A DNA stretch of 64,000 bases, taken from NCBI GenBank assembly GCA_003762715.1, contig RIBJ01000031.1, forward strand, positions 62,001 through 126,000, in the 5' to 3' direction. The notes below the pieces were generated by a model, which saw only the letters and a program-made list of their open reading frames with translations, was not told where the DNA came from and ran no database searches. Positions 8,637 through 18,006 of the stretch are shown here, one piece after another. This DNA comes from Muribaculaceae bacterium Isolate-104 (HZI) (GTDB lineage: Bacteria > Bacteroidota > Bacteroidia > Bacteroidales > Muribaculaceae). Numbering within the stretch: position 1 is the stretch's first letter; every line of letters starts with the position of its first letter. The position numbers and the translations under genes are program-made.

Positions 8637-9707
8637 ATGCGAAATACAAAACGCGCCACCCTCATACTTGAAGATGGCACCCGCTTTGAAGGGAAATCAT
8701 TCGGTTTTGAAGCTTCTACAGCCGGAGAGGTAGTGTTCAACACGGCAATGACCGGCTATCCGGAAAGCCTCACAGACCCCTCTTACGAAGGGCAGATATT
8801 AGTGACCACATACCCTCTTCTGGGCAACTACGGAGTGCCTCCCCGCAGAGAAAAGGATGATGTCAGCGAATACTACGAGAGCGACCATATACACGCTCGC
8901 GCAATCATTGCGCAGGACTACAGCTATGACCACTCTCACTGGCAGGCAGACCGTTCCCTCGCCGACTGGCTCAACGAAGAAAAAATTCCCGGAATATACG
9001 GCATCGACACCCGCGCCCTCACAAAGCACCTTCGCGAAAAAGGCTCCATGCTCGGCAAAATAGTGGTGGAGGGATGCGATGATGTGGAATTTTACGACCC
9101 CAACAAAGAAAATCTTGTTGCCAAAGTCAGCACCGACAAAGTGGAGATTCACGGCAGCGGCGAAAAAACCGTAGTGCTTGTAGACTGCGGCGTGAAACAC
9201 AACATCATACGCTGCCTTACCCGCCGCGGTGTAAAAGTTGTGCTCGTGCCCTGGGACTACGACTTCAACAGCATGGACTACGACGGACTGTTCATTTCCA
9301 ACGGCCCCGGCAACCCCGACATGGCAGAAAAAACCGTTGAAAACATACGCAAGGCAATGACTACCGGCAAGCCCATATGCGGCATCTGCATGGGTAACCA
9401 GCTGTTGAGCAAAGCCGCCGGAGCCAAGACATACAAACTCAAATACGGTCACCGAAGCCACAACCAGCCTGTGCGCCGTGTGGGCACCGACCAGTGCTTC
9501 GTCACCTCGCAAAACCACGGATACGCGGTAGACTCCACTACCCTGCCCGAAGACTGGGAACCGCTTTTTGTAAATATGAACGACGGCACAAACGAAGGCA
9601 TAAGGCACAAAACCAAGCCTTACTTCTCCGCGCAGTTCCACCCCGAAGCAAGCAGCGGACCCAAAGACACCGAATTTCTTTTCGACGAGTTTATAAGCAT
9701 CCTTTAA
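8637..9707 (+). CDS. carA: Carbamoyl-phosphate synthase small (glutaminase) subunit
   Basis: 356 residues. The N-terminal CarA domain (TLILEDGTRFEGKSFG, then FNTAMTGYPESLTDPSY) precedes a class I glutamine amidotransferase domain. The catalytic cysteine is in GICMGNQLL, and the His/Glu pair in QFHPEASSGP. The usual GxCLGHQ is CMGNQ here; the Cys is kept. It releases ammonia from glutamine for carbamoyl phosphate, feeding pyrimidine and arginine synthesis. carB follows 22 bases later. A promoter and a leader inverted repeat lie just upstream. Confidence 0.97.
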   Translation: MRNTKRATLILEDGTRFEGKSFGFEASTAGEVVFNTAMTGYPESLTDPSYEGQILVTTYPLLGNYGVPPRREKDDVSEYYESDHIHARAIIAQDYSYDHSHWQADRSLADWLNEEKIPGIYGIDTRALTKHLREKGSMLGKIVVEGCDDVEFYDPNKENLVAKVSTDKVEIHGSGEKTVVLVDCGVKHNIIRCLTRRGVKVVLVPWDYDFNSMDYDGLFISNGPGNPDMAEKTVENIRKAMTTGKPICGICMGNQLLSKAAGAKTYKLKYGHRSHNQPVRRVGTDQCFVTSQNHGYAVDSTTLPEDWEPLFVNMNDGTNEGIRHKTKPYFSAQFHPEASSGPKDTEFLFDEFISIL

Positions 9708-9729
9708 GCCACCTCATCCATACAGCAAT

Positions 9730-12700
9730 ATGACTACAGCTATAGACCCCAGCATACGCAAAGTTCTCCTTCTCGGCAGCGGCGCCCTAAAAATCGGTGA
9801 AGCCGGAGAATTCGACTACTCAGGTTCTCAGGCACTCAAAGCTCTCAAAGAAGAGGGTATAACCACTGTGTTGATTAACCCCAACATAGCCACGGTGCAG
9901 ACTTCCGACGGCTTTGCCGACAAAATATACTTTCTGCCTGTAACCCCCTATTTCGTAGAGAAAGTCATTGCGCGCGAAAAGCCCGACGGCATCCTGCTGG
10001 CATTCGGCGGACAGACTGCGCTCAACTGCGGTGTGGCTCTGTATGAGAGCGGTGTGCTTGAAAAATACGGAGTGAAAGTGCTCGGCACCCCGGTTCAGGC
10101 AATAATGGACACCGAGGATCGTGAACTTTTTGTCAAGAAACTCGACGAGATTGACATCAAGACCATCAAAAGCGAGGCGGTAAACTCTATTGACGACGCA
10201 CTCGCCGCCGCCGAACGCCTCGGCTACCCTGTGATTGTACGCGCGGCATACGCTCTCGGAGGACTCGGAAGCGGATTCTGCGACAACGAGCAGGAGCTTG
10301 TGGCTCTGACAGAAAAAGCTCTGTCATTCTCGCCCCAGGTGCTTGTTGAAAAATCGCTCAAAGGCTGGAAAGAGGTTGAATACGAAGTTGTGCGCGACCG
10401 GTTTGACAACTGTATCACAGTGTGCAACATGGAAAACTTCGACCCGCTGGGCATTCACACAGGTGAAAGCATCGTGGTGGCGCCCTCGCAGACCCTCACA
10501 AACGAAGACTACCACTACCTCAGAAAACTTGCAATAAAAATCATACGCCATATAGGTATTGTCGGCGAATGCAACGTACAGTACGCATTTGACCCGCAGT
10601 CGATGGACTACCGCGTCATTGAGGTGAACGCGCGACTGAGCCGCTCGTCAGCGCTCGCATCCAAAGCCACCGGCTACCCGCTTGCATTTGTTGCCGCAAA
10701 GCTCGGGCTGGGCTACGGACTGTTCGACCTTAAAAACAGTGTCACCAAAGAGACCAGCGCTTTCTTTGAACCCGCCCTCGACTACATTGTGTGCAAAATA
10801 CCGCGCTGGGACCTTGGAAAATTCCACGGCGTGCGCCGCGAGATAGGCTCTTCAATGAAGAGCGTCGGCGAGGTAATGGCTATCGGCAGAACCTTCGAGG
10901 AGGTCATCCAGAAAGGTCTGCGCATGATCGGTCAGGGAATGCATGGATTCACAGGCAATAAAGAACTTAACATCGCCGATATAGACAAGGCTCTTGCAGA
11001 ACCTACCGACAAACGCATTTTTGTCATAGCCCAGGCTATGGAAAAAGGCTACAGCGTGGAAAAGATACACGAACTGACAAAAATTGACCGCTGGTTCCTG
11101 TATCGCCTGCAAAATATAATGAACACCTCGCACAGCTTGCGCGGGTTTGACTCTCTCGAATCGCTGCCCGCCGACCTTCTGCGCAGGGCCAAAGAGCAGG
11201 GTTTCAGCGACTTCCAGATAGCACGCTGCATATTCAAAAACGACATGACAGATGCCGAGAGCGCCAACCTCAAGGTGCGTCAACACCGTAAGGCACTCGG
11301 CATTACCCCCGTTGTGAAACAGATAGACACTCTCGCCGCCGAATACCCGGCGCAGACAAACTACCTGTACCTAACATACAACGGTTCTGAAAACGACATA
11401 GATTATCTGAACGACCACCGCTCTATAGTGGTGCTCGGAAGCGGTGCCTACCGCATCGGAAGCTCCGTGGAATTTGACTGGTGTTCGGTCAACGCACTGC
11501 TCACCGTCAAGAAAGAGGGCTGGCGTTCGGTTATGATAAACTACAATCCGGAAACAGTGTCGACAGACTACGACATGTGCGACCGACTCTACTTCGACGA
11601 GCTCACCTTTGAGCGCGTAATGGATATTCTGGAACTTGAATCACCCCACGGAGTGATACTGTCTGTAGGCGGTCAGATTCCAAACAACCTCGCAACCCGA
11701 CTTGACGAACGCGGCGTGAATATCCTCGGCACCACAGCCAAGTGCATTGACAACGCAGAGGACCGAAACAAATTCTCCGCAATGCTCGACAGGCTCGGCA
11801 TCGACCAGCCGAGATGGCGCGAGCTCACCAGCTTCGAAGACATCAACAAGTTCATTGACGAAGTGGGATTTCCCGTGCTGGTGCGTCCAAGCTACGTGCT
11901 CAGCGGCGCAGCCATGAACGTATGCTCCAACCCCGACGAACTTGAACGCTTCCTGCGTCTTGCAGCCAATGTGTCCAAACAGCATCCTGTTGTTGTGTCT
12001 GAGTTCATACAGAACGCCAAGGAAATAGAAATGGACGCGGTTGCGCAGAACGGCGAAATAAAGGTATACGCCATAAGCGAACACATAGAGTACGCCGGCG
12101 TGCATTCCGGAGACGCCACCATACAGTTCCCGCCCCAGAAACTCTATGTGGAGACTATGCGGCGCATAAAGAAAGTGTCATCGCAGATTGCGGCGGCTCT
12201 GAACATATCGGGACCATTCAACATTCAGTTCCTCGCAAAGAACAACGACATAAAAGTCATAGAATGCAACCTGCGTGCAAGCCGCAGCTTCCCGTTTGTG
12301 TCCAAAGTCCTTAAAATAAACTTTATTGACATAGCCACAAAAGTAATGCTCGGACTGCCGGTGGAAAAACCGCACAAAAACGCTTTCGACCTTGACTATG
12401 TCGGCATTAAGGCATCCCAGTTCAGCTTCTCGCGCCTTCAGGGCGCCGACCCCGTGCTCGGTGTGGACATGAGCTCTACCGGCGAAGTGGGATGTATCGG
12501 AGTCGACACCTCGGAAGCCCTTCTCAAATCGATGCTTTCAGTCGGTCTCAGAGTCCCCGAAAAGGGAGTGCTGCTCTCTACCGGAACCCCCAAACAGAAA
12601 GCAGACATGCTTGACGCCGCCCACCAGCTGCACAACAAAGGCTACCGCATATACGCCACACAGGGCACACACCAGTTCCTTACCGACAACGGCATCCCTG

Positions 12701-12963
12701 CCATAAAAGTGTACTGGCCCAGCCAGCCCGACATGGAGCCGCAGGCGCTGCAGATGCTTCACGACAAAGAGATAGACCTCGTTGTGAACATCCCCAAAAA
12801 CCTGAGCCCCACCGAGCTTGGCAACGGTCACAAAATACGCCGTGCGGCTATTGATCTCAACATACCTCTGCTCACAAACGCGCGCCTCGCATCGGCATTC
12901 ATCAACGCGTTTACCACTCTGCCGCTCGACGACATAGAAATCAAACCGTGGGACGAATATTGA
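9730..12963 (+). CDS. carB: Carbamoyl-phosphate synthase large subunit
   Basis: 1077 residues, full length for the family. Two homologous halves each carry a dinucleotide-like entry motif (KVLLLGSGALKIGEAGEFDYSG near 12 and IVVLGSGAYRIGSSVEFDW near 568) and an ATP-grasp domain (ALGGLGSGF; VLSGAAMNV). The C-terminus has the MGS-like allosteric domain (LLSTGTPKQKADMLDAAHQLHNKG region) that in other bacteria binds UMP/IMP/ornithine. It turns bicarbonate, ammonia and 2 ATP into carbamoyl phosphate. Its last 16 bases overlap prmC. Confidence 0.97.
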   Translation: MTTAIDPSIRKVLLLGSGALKIGEAGEFDYSGSQALKALKEEGITTVLINPNIATVQTSDGFADKIYFLPVTPYFVEKVIAREKPDGILLAFGGQTALNCGVALYESGVLEKYGVKVLGTPVQAIMDTEDRELFVKKLDEIDIKTIKSEAVNSIDDALAAAERLGYPVIVRAAYALGGLGSGFCDNEQELVALTEKALSFSPQVLVEKSLKGWKEVEYEVVRDRFDNCITVCNMENFDPLGIHTGESIVVAPSQTLTNEDYHYLRKLAIKIIRHIGIVGECNVQYAFDPQSMDYRVIEVNARLSRSSALASKATGYPLAFVAAKLGLGYGLFDLKNSVTKETSAFFEPALDYIVCKIPRWDLGKFHGVRREIGSSMKSVGEVMAIGRTFEEVIQKGLRMIGQGMHGFTGNKELNIADIDKALAEPTDKRIFVIAQAMEKGYSVEKIHELTKIDRWFLYRLQNIMNTSHSLRGFDSLESLPADLLRRAKEQGFSDFQIARCIFKNDMTDAESANLKVRQHRKALGITPVVKQIDTLAAEYPAQTNYLYLTYNGSENDIDYLNDHRSIVVLGSGAYRIGSSVEFDWCSVNALLTVKKEGWRSVMINYNPETVSTDYDMCDRLYFDELTFERVMDILELESPHGVILSVGGQIPNNLATRLDERGVNILGTTAKCIDNAEDRNKFSAMLDRLGIDQPRWRELTSFEDINKFIDEVGFPVLVRPSYVLSGAAMNVCSNPDELERFLRLAANVSKQHPVVVSEFIQNAKEIEMDAVAQNGEIKVYAISEHIEYAGVHSGDATIQFPPQKLYVETMRRIKKVSSQIAAALNISGPFNIQFLAKNNDIKVIECNLRASRSFPFVSKVLKINFIDIATKVMLGLPVEKPHKNAFDLDYVGIKASQFSFSRLQGADPVLGVDMSSTGEVGCIGVDTSEALLKSMLSVGLRVPEKGVLLSTGTPKQKADMLDAAHQLHNKGYRIYATQGTHQFLTDNGIPAIKVYWPSQPDMEPQALQMLHDKEIDLVVNIPKNLSPTELGNGHKIRRAAIDLNIPLLTNARLASAFINAFTTLPLDDIEIKPWDEY

Positions 12964-13805
12964 CCTACGGCAATCTTGCAGCGCAGGCGCGCGCAAGGCT
13001 TGAAACCCACTATCCGCCCGGAGAGGCACGAGCTATGGTTCGCGTCATCTTCGAGCGGCTCAAGGGCTTCACTGCAACCGACATGGCTATAAAAAGCGAT
13101 GAGGAAGCAAGCGACTTCATTGCCAGGAAAGTGGAGCAGACAGTGGACCGTCTTATTGCGGACGAACCAATACAATATATCTTCGGAGTGGCTGACTTCT
13201 ACGGACTGGAATTCAAGGTAACTCCGGATGTACTGATTCCACGCCCGGAGACTGCGGAACTCGTGGATATGATTGTCGATGAAAACAAAGAGCGCAAAGA
13301 GCTTGCCGTAATGGATTTATGCACAGGCTCCGGCTGCATTGCATGCTCTCTAGCAAGAAACCTTCCGTTCAGCAACGTATCGGCAGTAGACATCAGCGAC
13401 GCCGCGCTTGCTGTTGCAAAAGAAAACGCGGCAGCTCTAAAAACGGCAGTGGATTTTCGACACGCCGACGTGTTGCACATGGACGCACAAACCGGTGTGT
13501 ACGACATCATAGTCAGCAACCCGCCGTACATAGCTGAGAAAGAAAAGGCGGCAATGGAAGCCAATGTGCTTGACCATGAGCCTCACTCCGCCCTTTTTGT
13601 ACCGGATTCTGACCCGCTGCTATTCTACCGCGCCATTGCAGGCTACGCCTCGGAGTCTTTGAAACAGGGAGGATGTCTGTACCTTGAAATCAATCCTGAT
13701 TATACTGACATGCTGCGCGACACCCTTGCAAAGAACGGGTTCACGGATATTGACATACGCCGCGATTCATTCGGGAAAAACCGGTTTGCGGTTGCAAAAT
13801 TATGA
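12948..13805 (+). CDS. prmC: Release factor glutamine N5-methyltransferase PrmC (HemK)
   Basis: 285 residues from a GTG at 12948 that lies inside the end of carB. An alternative TTG at 12960 is the only nearby later start. The N-terminal helical domain is followed by the SAM-binding motif DLCTGSGCIA (residues 123-132) and the catalytic NPPY (191-194), which identify PrmC: it methylates the glutamine of the GGQ motif of peptide release factors. RecX overlaps its stop codon (TTATGA). Translational coupling to carB is likely, since there is no spacer for a separate promoter. Confidence 0.93.
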   Translation: MGRILTYGNLAAQARARLETHYPPGEARAMVRVIFERLKGFTATDMAIKSDEEASDFIARKVEQTVDRLIADEPIQYIFGVADFYGLEFKVTPDVLIPRPETAELVDMIVDENKERKELAVMDLCTGSGCIACSLARNLPFSNVSAVDISDAALAVAKENAAALKTAVDFRHADVLHMDAQTGVYDIIVSNPPYIAEKEKAAMEANVLDHEPHSALFVPDSDPLLFYRAIAGYASESLKQGGCLYLEINPDYTDMLRDTLAKNGFTDIDIRRDSFGKNRFAVAKL

Positions 13806-14275
13806 AAAAGCCACTGACTCCACAGCAGGCTCTCGCGCGATTGCAGGATTTGTGTTCGCGCTCTGAACAATGCTCCGCCGACCTTGCGAAAAAGATGCAC
13901 GGATGGGGCATATCCTCCGGAAACATTGAAAAAATACTTGCGCTGCTTGTGCGCGACAGATTTGTCGACGACAATCGCTTTGCAGCGGCTTTCGCCTGCG
14001 ACAAATACCGGTTTGCCGGATGGGGTAAGATAAAAATTGCCCGTCAACTCGCCTCAAAGAATATTGACCGGACAATCATATCCGCCGCGCTACATGAGAT
14101 TGACGACGAGGAATACAGCGCCATAGCGCTCAGGGCGCTCAAAGCCAAAACCCGCTCAATTAAAGAGGGCAACACCTACGAGGGTAGAACAAAACTGTTT
14201 CGGTTCGGAGTTACGAGGGGGTATGAGACATCTCTGATAAGCGACATTATCAAAAACGGCAACGTATGGGACTGA
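13802..14275 (+). CDS. recX: RecX family regulator of RecA
   Basis: 157 residues, usual RecX length. The helical repeats are recognisable: RLQDLCSRSEQCSADLAKKMHGWG near the start, LLVRDRFVDDNRFAAAFACDKYRFAGWGKIKIARQLASKNI in the middle, and a third repeat ending in TRGYETSLISDIIKN. RecX binds RecA filaments and limits recombination. The ATG overlaps the prmC stop, and comF starts inside its last codons, so all belong to the carA transcript or a sub-operon. No recA is nearby. Confidence 0.88.
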   Translation: MKKPLTPQQALARLQDLCSRSEQCSADLAKKMHGWGISSGNIEKILALLVRDRFVDDNRFAAAFACDKYRFAGWGKIKIARQLASKNIDRTIISAALHEIDDEEYSAIALRALKAKTRSIKEGNTYEGRTKLFRFGVTRGYETSLISDIIKNGNVWD

Positions 14276-14967
14276 CAAGCTGGCTTGGAGACCTTGCCGG
14301 AATGATTTACCCCAACGTTTGCGAAGTGTGCGCCAACACGCTCGTCCACGGCGAACACACCCTATGCCTCCACTGTCTGCACGATATGCCGAGAACCCGG
14401 CTCCACACACAGAGTTTCAACGAAATCCACAAACGCCTTGCCGGCCATACTCCTATCTCTAAAGCGGCGGCATATTTTTACTACTATCGCGAAAATCCTT
14501 ACGCCGAGCTGATACACCGCGCCAAATACAATAACCGCCCTGCCCTTGCAAAGACACTCGCACGGATGTTTGCCGAAGAGATAATGCCGTCAGGATTCTT
14601 TGACGGCATAGACTTGATACTGCCTGTGCCACTGCATTACCTCAAGGAGCTGAAACGCGGCTACAACCAGAGCCACGAAATAGCCAAAGGACTGAGAGAG
14701 GCTACAGGCATAGAGATTGCAGACAACCTCATAGCAAAGAAAGCTCACTCAACCCAGACAAGACGTTCGGCATTTGAACGATGGCTGAACACCGGCAACA
14801 TATACACTGTTGCCGAACCGCACGAACTCGCGGGCAAACACATACTTATTGTAGACGATGTGATAACCACCGGAGCGACTGTGCTGCACTGCGCCGATGC
14901 GGTTCACATAAATGAACCGAGCGCGGAAATCAGTGTAACCGCCCTCGGATTCACTCACGGGATATGA
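14266..14967 (+). CDS. comF: ComF family phosphoribosyltransferase-like protein
   Basis: 233 residues. Four cysteines near the start (C19, C22, C34, C37) form the zinc-binding 'double zinc ribbon' of ComF. The C-terminal half carries the PRPP-type motif ILIVDDVITTGAT near 203-215. Family members include competence protein ComFC and GntX; the function in Bacteroidota is mostly unproved, possibly in DNA uptake or repair. It overlaps recX at its start, and its last 17 bases overlap the oppositely oriented hydrolase gene, so there is no room for a terminator between them. Confidence 0.85.
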   Translation: MGLTSWLGDLAGMIYPNVCEVCANTLVHGEHTLCLHCLHDMPRTRLHTQSFNEIHKRLAGHTPISKAAAYFYYYRENPYAELIHRAKYNNRPALAKTLARMFAEEIMPSGFFDGIDLILPVPLHYLKELKRGYNQSHEIAKGLREATGIEIADNLIAKKAHSTQTRRSAFERWLNTGNIYTVAEPHELAGKHILIVDDVITTGATVLHCADAVHINEPSAEISVTALGFTHGI

Positions 14968-16147
14968 CTCTTTTCAGCCAGGGCATTACCCATTCCAGTT
15001 TGAAATAGTGGTTTTGTGAATCCACATTTGCAAGACGGAAAAACTCGTCGCGGTCAATGCCCGACGGCAAAGAGTCAAGATACTGCCGGCTTGACGGGTC
15101 GGCGTATCTGGCATAGTGGTGATACTCGAAATTCTGGGGAGCGCCCGCTATTTCATAAGCCTTCGATATTATTTTAAAATCGCGGTCCATGCCCCCTTCC
15201 GTGCAGATTACCGGGCGCGGAGCCAAAGCGGCTACAATGTCAGGAAAATCGAAAAGAGTCAAAAATTCCGGAATCAGGTGCTCGTCATTGTTGGGAAATG
15301 CACGCACTCCGTTTTTATTCGGCTTGTTCATTACAAGAGCCCGCTCTCTGGTGCGGCAAAGAAAATCATTGTACACAAACGCGTAAATGGAATCATCCAG
15401 CAATCCGAGAACCATCAGAGGTTCGGTGCCAAGAGAAAAGCCGCTGACAAGAATACGGTCGGCACGCACCTGCGGCTGTGTCTTCATCCAGTCAAGCACA
15501 ACCTTGTCCTGCCATGAAGCAAGCCCCAGATAACTCCAGCCGAGTTCGAGCAGAAAACGCGATGACGTGACATAGTCCGCCACACCGTTGTCGCTCAGCT
15601 CCCCGCAGCTGGGATTGTCCACGGCAACCGCCACAAGCCCTTCCTTGACAAAATGCACCGCCATGGCTGCTTTGCGCAGCACCGAGTCAGGCTCGCCGGT
15701 CAAATCGTAATTGCCTTGCCGTTCACCTGCCACAAGCTCTTTTGTCTGACCGAAACCCGGCACACACAGCACAGCCGGTGCCGGATTTGATTCGGTTACG
15801 CCGTCCGGCACAAGCACATAGTACGCAACCGCACATTCCAGCAACGGGTATGAAATCCAACGTTCAATGCGGTAGCCGTCGCGCTTTGCCTGCGCAACCT
15901 TTACCGGTGGTGCAGCCGGAGCCGCCGGGTGCTTCATTATACGCGCCATCTCCTGCCCCATGCGTTCGCGCCACAAGGCGAAGCCTTCGGGTGATACTGT
16001 TGTATCTAATTCAAGCGCGGGGGCTGCGGCACGCATCATAGCTTCCGCCGTGGAGCGGGTGCTTGTACTGCGCGGCAGCGTATCACCGGCAACAGCATTC
16101 AGCAAAGCCGGCAACAGCGCACAAACAGCAAAAATTACTTTTTTCAT
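14951..16147 (-). CDS. Secreted alpha/beta hydrolase (acetyl-xylan-esterase-like)
   Basis: 398 residues with a signal peptide (MKKVIFAVCALLPALLNAVAGD). The nucleophile elbow is GFSLG (serine 238), preceded by a large cap region. Sequence such as VLCVPGFGQTKELVAGE and CTEGGMDRDFKIISKAYE, then a late histidine, fits the dienelactone-hydrolase/acetyl-xylan-esterase branch. The substrate is unknown; a carbohydrate ester is a plausible guess for a gut Bacteroidales. It lies 21 bases after the zinc peptidase gene on the same strand. No type IX C-terminal sorting domain is obvious. Confidence 0.7.
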   Translation of the reverse strand: MKKVIFAVCALLPALLNAVAGDTLPRSTSTRSTAEAMMRAAAPALELDTTVSPEGFALWRERMGQEMARIMKHPAAPAAPPVKVAQAKRDGYRIERWISYPLLECAVAYYVLVPDGVTESNPAPAVLCVPGFGQTKELVAGERQGNYDLTGEPDSVLRKAAMAVHFVKEGLVAVAVDNPSCGELSDNGVADYVTSSRFLLELGWSYLGLASWQDKVVLDWMKTQPQVRADRILVSGFSLGTEPLMVLGLLDDSIYAFVYNDFLCRTRERALVMNKPNKNGVRAFPNNDEHLIPEFLTLFDFPDIVAALAPRPVICTEGGMDRDFKIISKAYEIAGAPQNFEYHHYARYADPSSRQYLDSLPSGIDRDEFFRLANVDSQNHYFKLEWVMPWLKRVISRE

Positions 16148-16168
16148 CGCATCGTGTTATTTGGAATA

Positions 16169-17032
16169 TTACAAATCTGAATAAGGAACCGAGAAGGTGT
16201 CACCTCCGGAAATTGTGCCAAGTTGCAAACCTTTTGCAAGCCAGCGCTGCCTCTGTTCGGAGGTTCCGTGATTGAATGACTCCGGCACCGCATAGCCCTG
16301 CGCTTTTTTCTGCAAATAGTCATCGCCAATCACGCGGGCTGTGTTGACCGCCTCCTCCACATCTCCTGGTTCCAGCGAGCCGAACATTGCATTGTCATGG
16401 TTTGCCCACACTCCGGCAAGATAGTCTGCCTGAAGCTCTATGCGCACACTTATGCGGTTGGCTTCCTCCTCGCTTGTACGGCTCATCTGCTCATGAGCTT
16501 TGCCAAGAATACCCAGCTGGTCCTGCACATGGTGTCCGACTTCATGGGCTATGACATAGGCGTAGGCGAAATCTCCGTCCGCGCCAAGGCTCTGGCGCAT
16601 TTCCTTGAAAAATGACAAATCTATGTACACACAGTTGTCGGCAGAGCAATAAAACGGCCCTACCTGTGAGGTAGCCCCTCCGCAACCGCTCTGAACAGAA
16701 CCGTTAAACAGAACAAGTGTCGGCGGCTCGTATTCAAGTCCCATTTTTTTGAATTCTGCACTCCACACATCCTCCGTTCCCGCGAGAATTTTTGAAGTGA
16801 ACGCTTCCAGTTCGGCATCCTGCGCATCGGGCACATACTCCGTGCCAGACGCTCCTCCTCCAAGGAGGGTACCCGAATTAGACATCAGCACATCAAGAGG
16901 ATTTCCTCCTGAAATCCAGGCAATGAGTGCCGCTATTATTACCGCTCCTATACCGCCTCCGAGCGCGAGCCTGCCTTTGCCGCCTCGACGATCCTGAATG
17001 TTGTTGCTTTGACGACGTCCGTTAAGATTCAT
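16169..17032 (-). CDS. Neutral zinc metallopeptidase, YpfJ family
   Basis: 287 residues. The N-terminus is basic and Gly-rich, then one membrane helix (about residues 24-41). The body holds GCGGATSQVGPFYCSADNCVYIDLSFF, the zinc-binding HEVGH (163-167) and later ERQRWLAKGLQLG. These are hallmarks of the YpfJ/KPN_02809 'putative neutral zinc metallopeptidase' family. The catalytic domain is predicted outside the inner membrane. The physiological substrate is not known. It sits between murI (36 bases upstream) and the hydrolase gene. Confidence 0.85.
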   Translation of the reverse strand: MNLNGRRQSNNIQDRRGGKGRLALGGGIGAVIIAALIAWISGGNPLDVLMSNSGTLLGGGASGTEYVPDAQDAELEAFTSKILAGTEDVWSAEFKKMGLEYEPPTLVLFNGSVQSGCGGATSQVGPFYCSADNCVYIDLSFFKEMRQSLGADGDFAYAYVIAHEVGHHVQDQLGILGKAHEQMSRTSEEEANRISVRIELQADYLAGVWANHDNAMFGSLEPGDVEEAVNTARVIGDDYLQKKAQGYAVPESFNHGTSEQRQRWLAKGLQLGTISGGDTFSVPYSDL

Positions 17033-17068
17033 AATAGTAATTTTTTAAGTGCAACAGTTATCTTTATG

Positions 17069-17908
17069 TCATAGGTCAATATGGCTTACATTCACAGGCT
17101 CGTCGAGAAACACAGAGGCAAGACCGGTAAACTTTTCAGGGTTTTCGGTGGTGAGATATCTGCATGTGCCCCCGGTTTCGATACGCTGCTCCATTTCAGG
17201 GTGGCGCCCGAAGTAGTCCTTAAGGCTTTGCGCCACGATTTCACCCTGGGTAACAACCCTGATGTTTCCGGGCACAGCCTCGCGGATTTTAGGATACAGA
17301 ATCGGATAGTGGGTACAAGCAAGCACCACTGTGTCAAGCTGCGAGTCCATATCTAAAAGCTCCCTTATATATTTAGTAACAAAATAATCGGCTCCCGGTG
17401 CGGAAGCCTCGTTATTTTCTACAAGGGGAACCCACATTGGACACGCTTTTGAACTTACAGCCGAACCGGGAAACAGCTTTTCAATCTCGATGTCATAGCT
17501 GCAGCTGTTGACAGTGCCTTCCGTGCCGAGTATGCCGATGTGTCCCGTAGCCGTCAACTCACCTACAGCTTCTGCGGTGGGTCTTATCACCCCCAGCACT
17601 CTGAGTCCGGGTCGCATTTGCGGCAAATCTCGCTGCTGAATGGTGCGCAACGCCTTGGCGCTCGCAGTATTGCATGCCAGTATTACAAGGGGGCAGCCCT
17701 GCTCGAACAAGGCGCTTACTGCCTCAAGTGTAAATCTGTAAACCACATCGAAAGAGCGTGTGCCATAAGGAGCCCGCGCGTTATCTCCCAGATACAGATA
17801 CGAATACTGCGGCATGAGCCGCCTTATTTCTTTAAGAATGGTGAGTCCGCCGTAGCCGGAGTCGAATACACCTACAGGACCTTTCAGATTTTCCATGCCC
17901 ATACTCAT
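17069..17908 (-). CDS. murI: Glutamate racemase
   Basis: About 279 residues from an ATG at 17908; 17902 and 17896 are also ATGs. A longer frame begins at 17950, but that start would lie in the terminator hairpin of the upstream gene, so it is rejected. Core motifs are VGVFDSGYGGLTIL, the first catalytic cysteine in LACNTASA and the second in LACTHYPIL. The enzyme makes D-glutamate for peptidoglycan. It ends the conserved bamA-skp-skp-murI order but seems separated from skp by a terminator; no clear promoter is seen in the short gap. Confidence 0.94.
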   Translation of the reverse strand: MSMGMENLKGPVGVFDSGYGGLTILKEIRRLMPQYSYLYLGDNARAPYGTRSFDVVYRFTLEAVSALFEQGCPLVILACNTASAKALRTIQQRDLPQMRPGLRVLGVIRPTAEAVGELTATGHIGILGTEGTVNSCSYDIEIEKLFPGSAVSSKACPMWVPLVENNEASAPGADYFVTKYIRELLDMDSQLDTVVLACTHYPILYPKIREAVPGNIRVVTQGEIVAQSLKDYFGRHPEMEQRIETGGTCRYLTTENPEKFTGLASVFLDEPVNVSHIDL

Positions 17909-17929
17909 TATCAGTAAGGAGAGGCTTTT

Positions 17930-17966
17930 AAAACAAAACGGTCCCGACACTTTCGCGTCGAGACCG
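17930..17966 (-). terminator. Rho-independent terminator after the skp gene
   Basis: Read on the minus strand: a 10-base-pair stem CGGTCTCGAC / GTCGGGACCG (one U-G wobble that would be a mismatch on the other strand), then TTTTGTTTT. The wobble and the T-run both indicate function on the minus strand. Confidence 0.75.
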
Positions 17967-18006
17967 CTCCTTATCTTATTGATATCTCAACGGAATCAAA
18001 TGAGGA

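Noticed and set aside
17909-17950. N-terminal extension of murI to an ATG at 17950
   Set aside because: The start would lie within the terminator hairpin of the preceding gene, and the added residues are not part of glutamate racemase.
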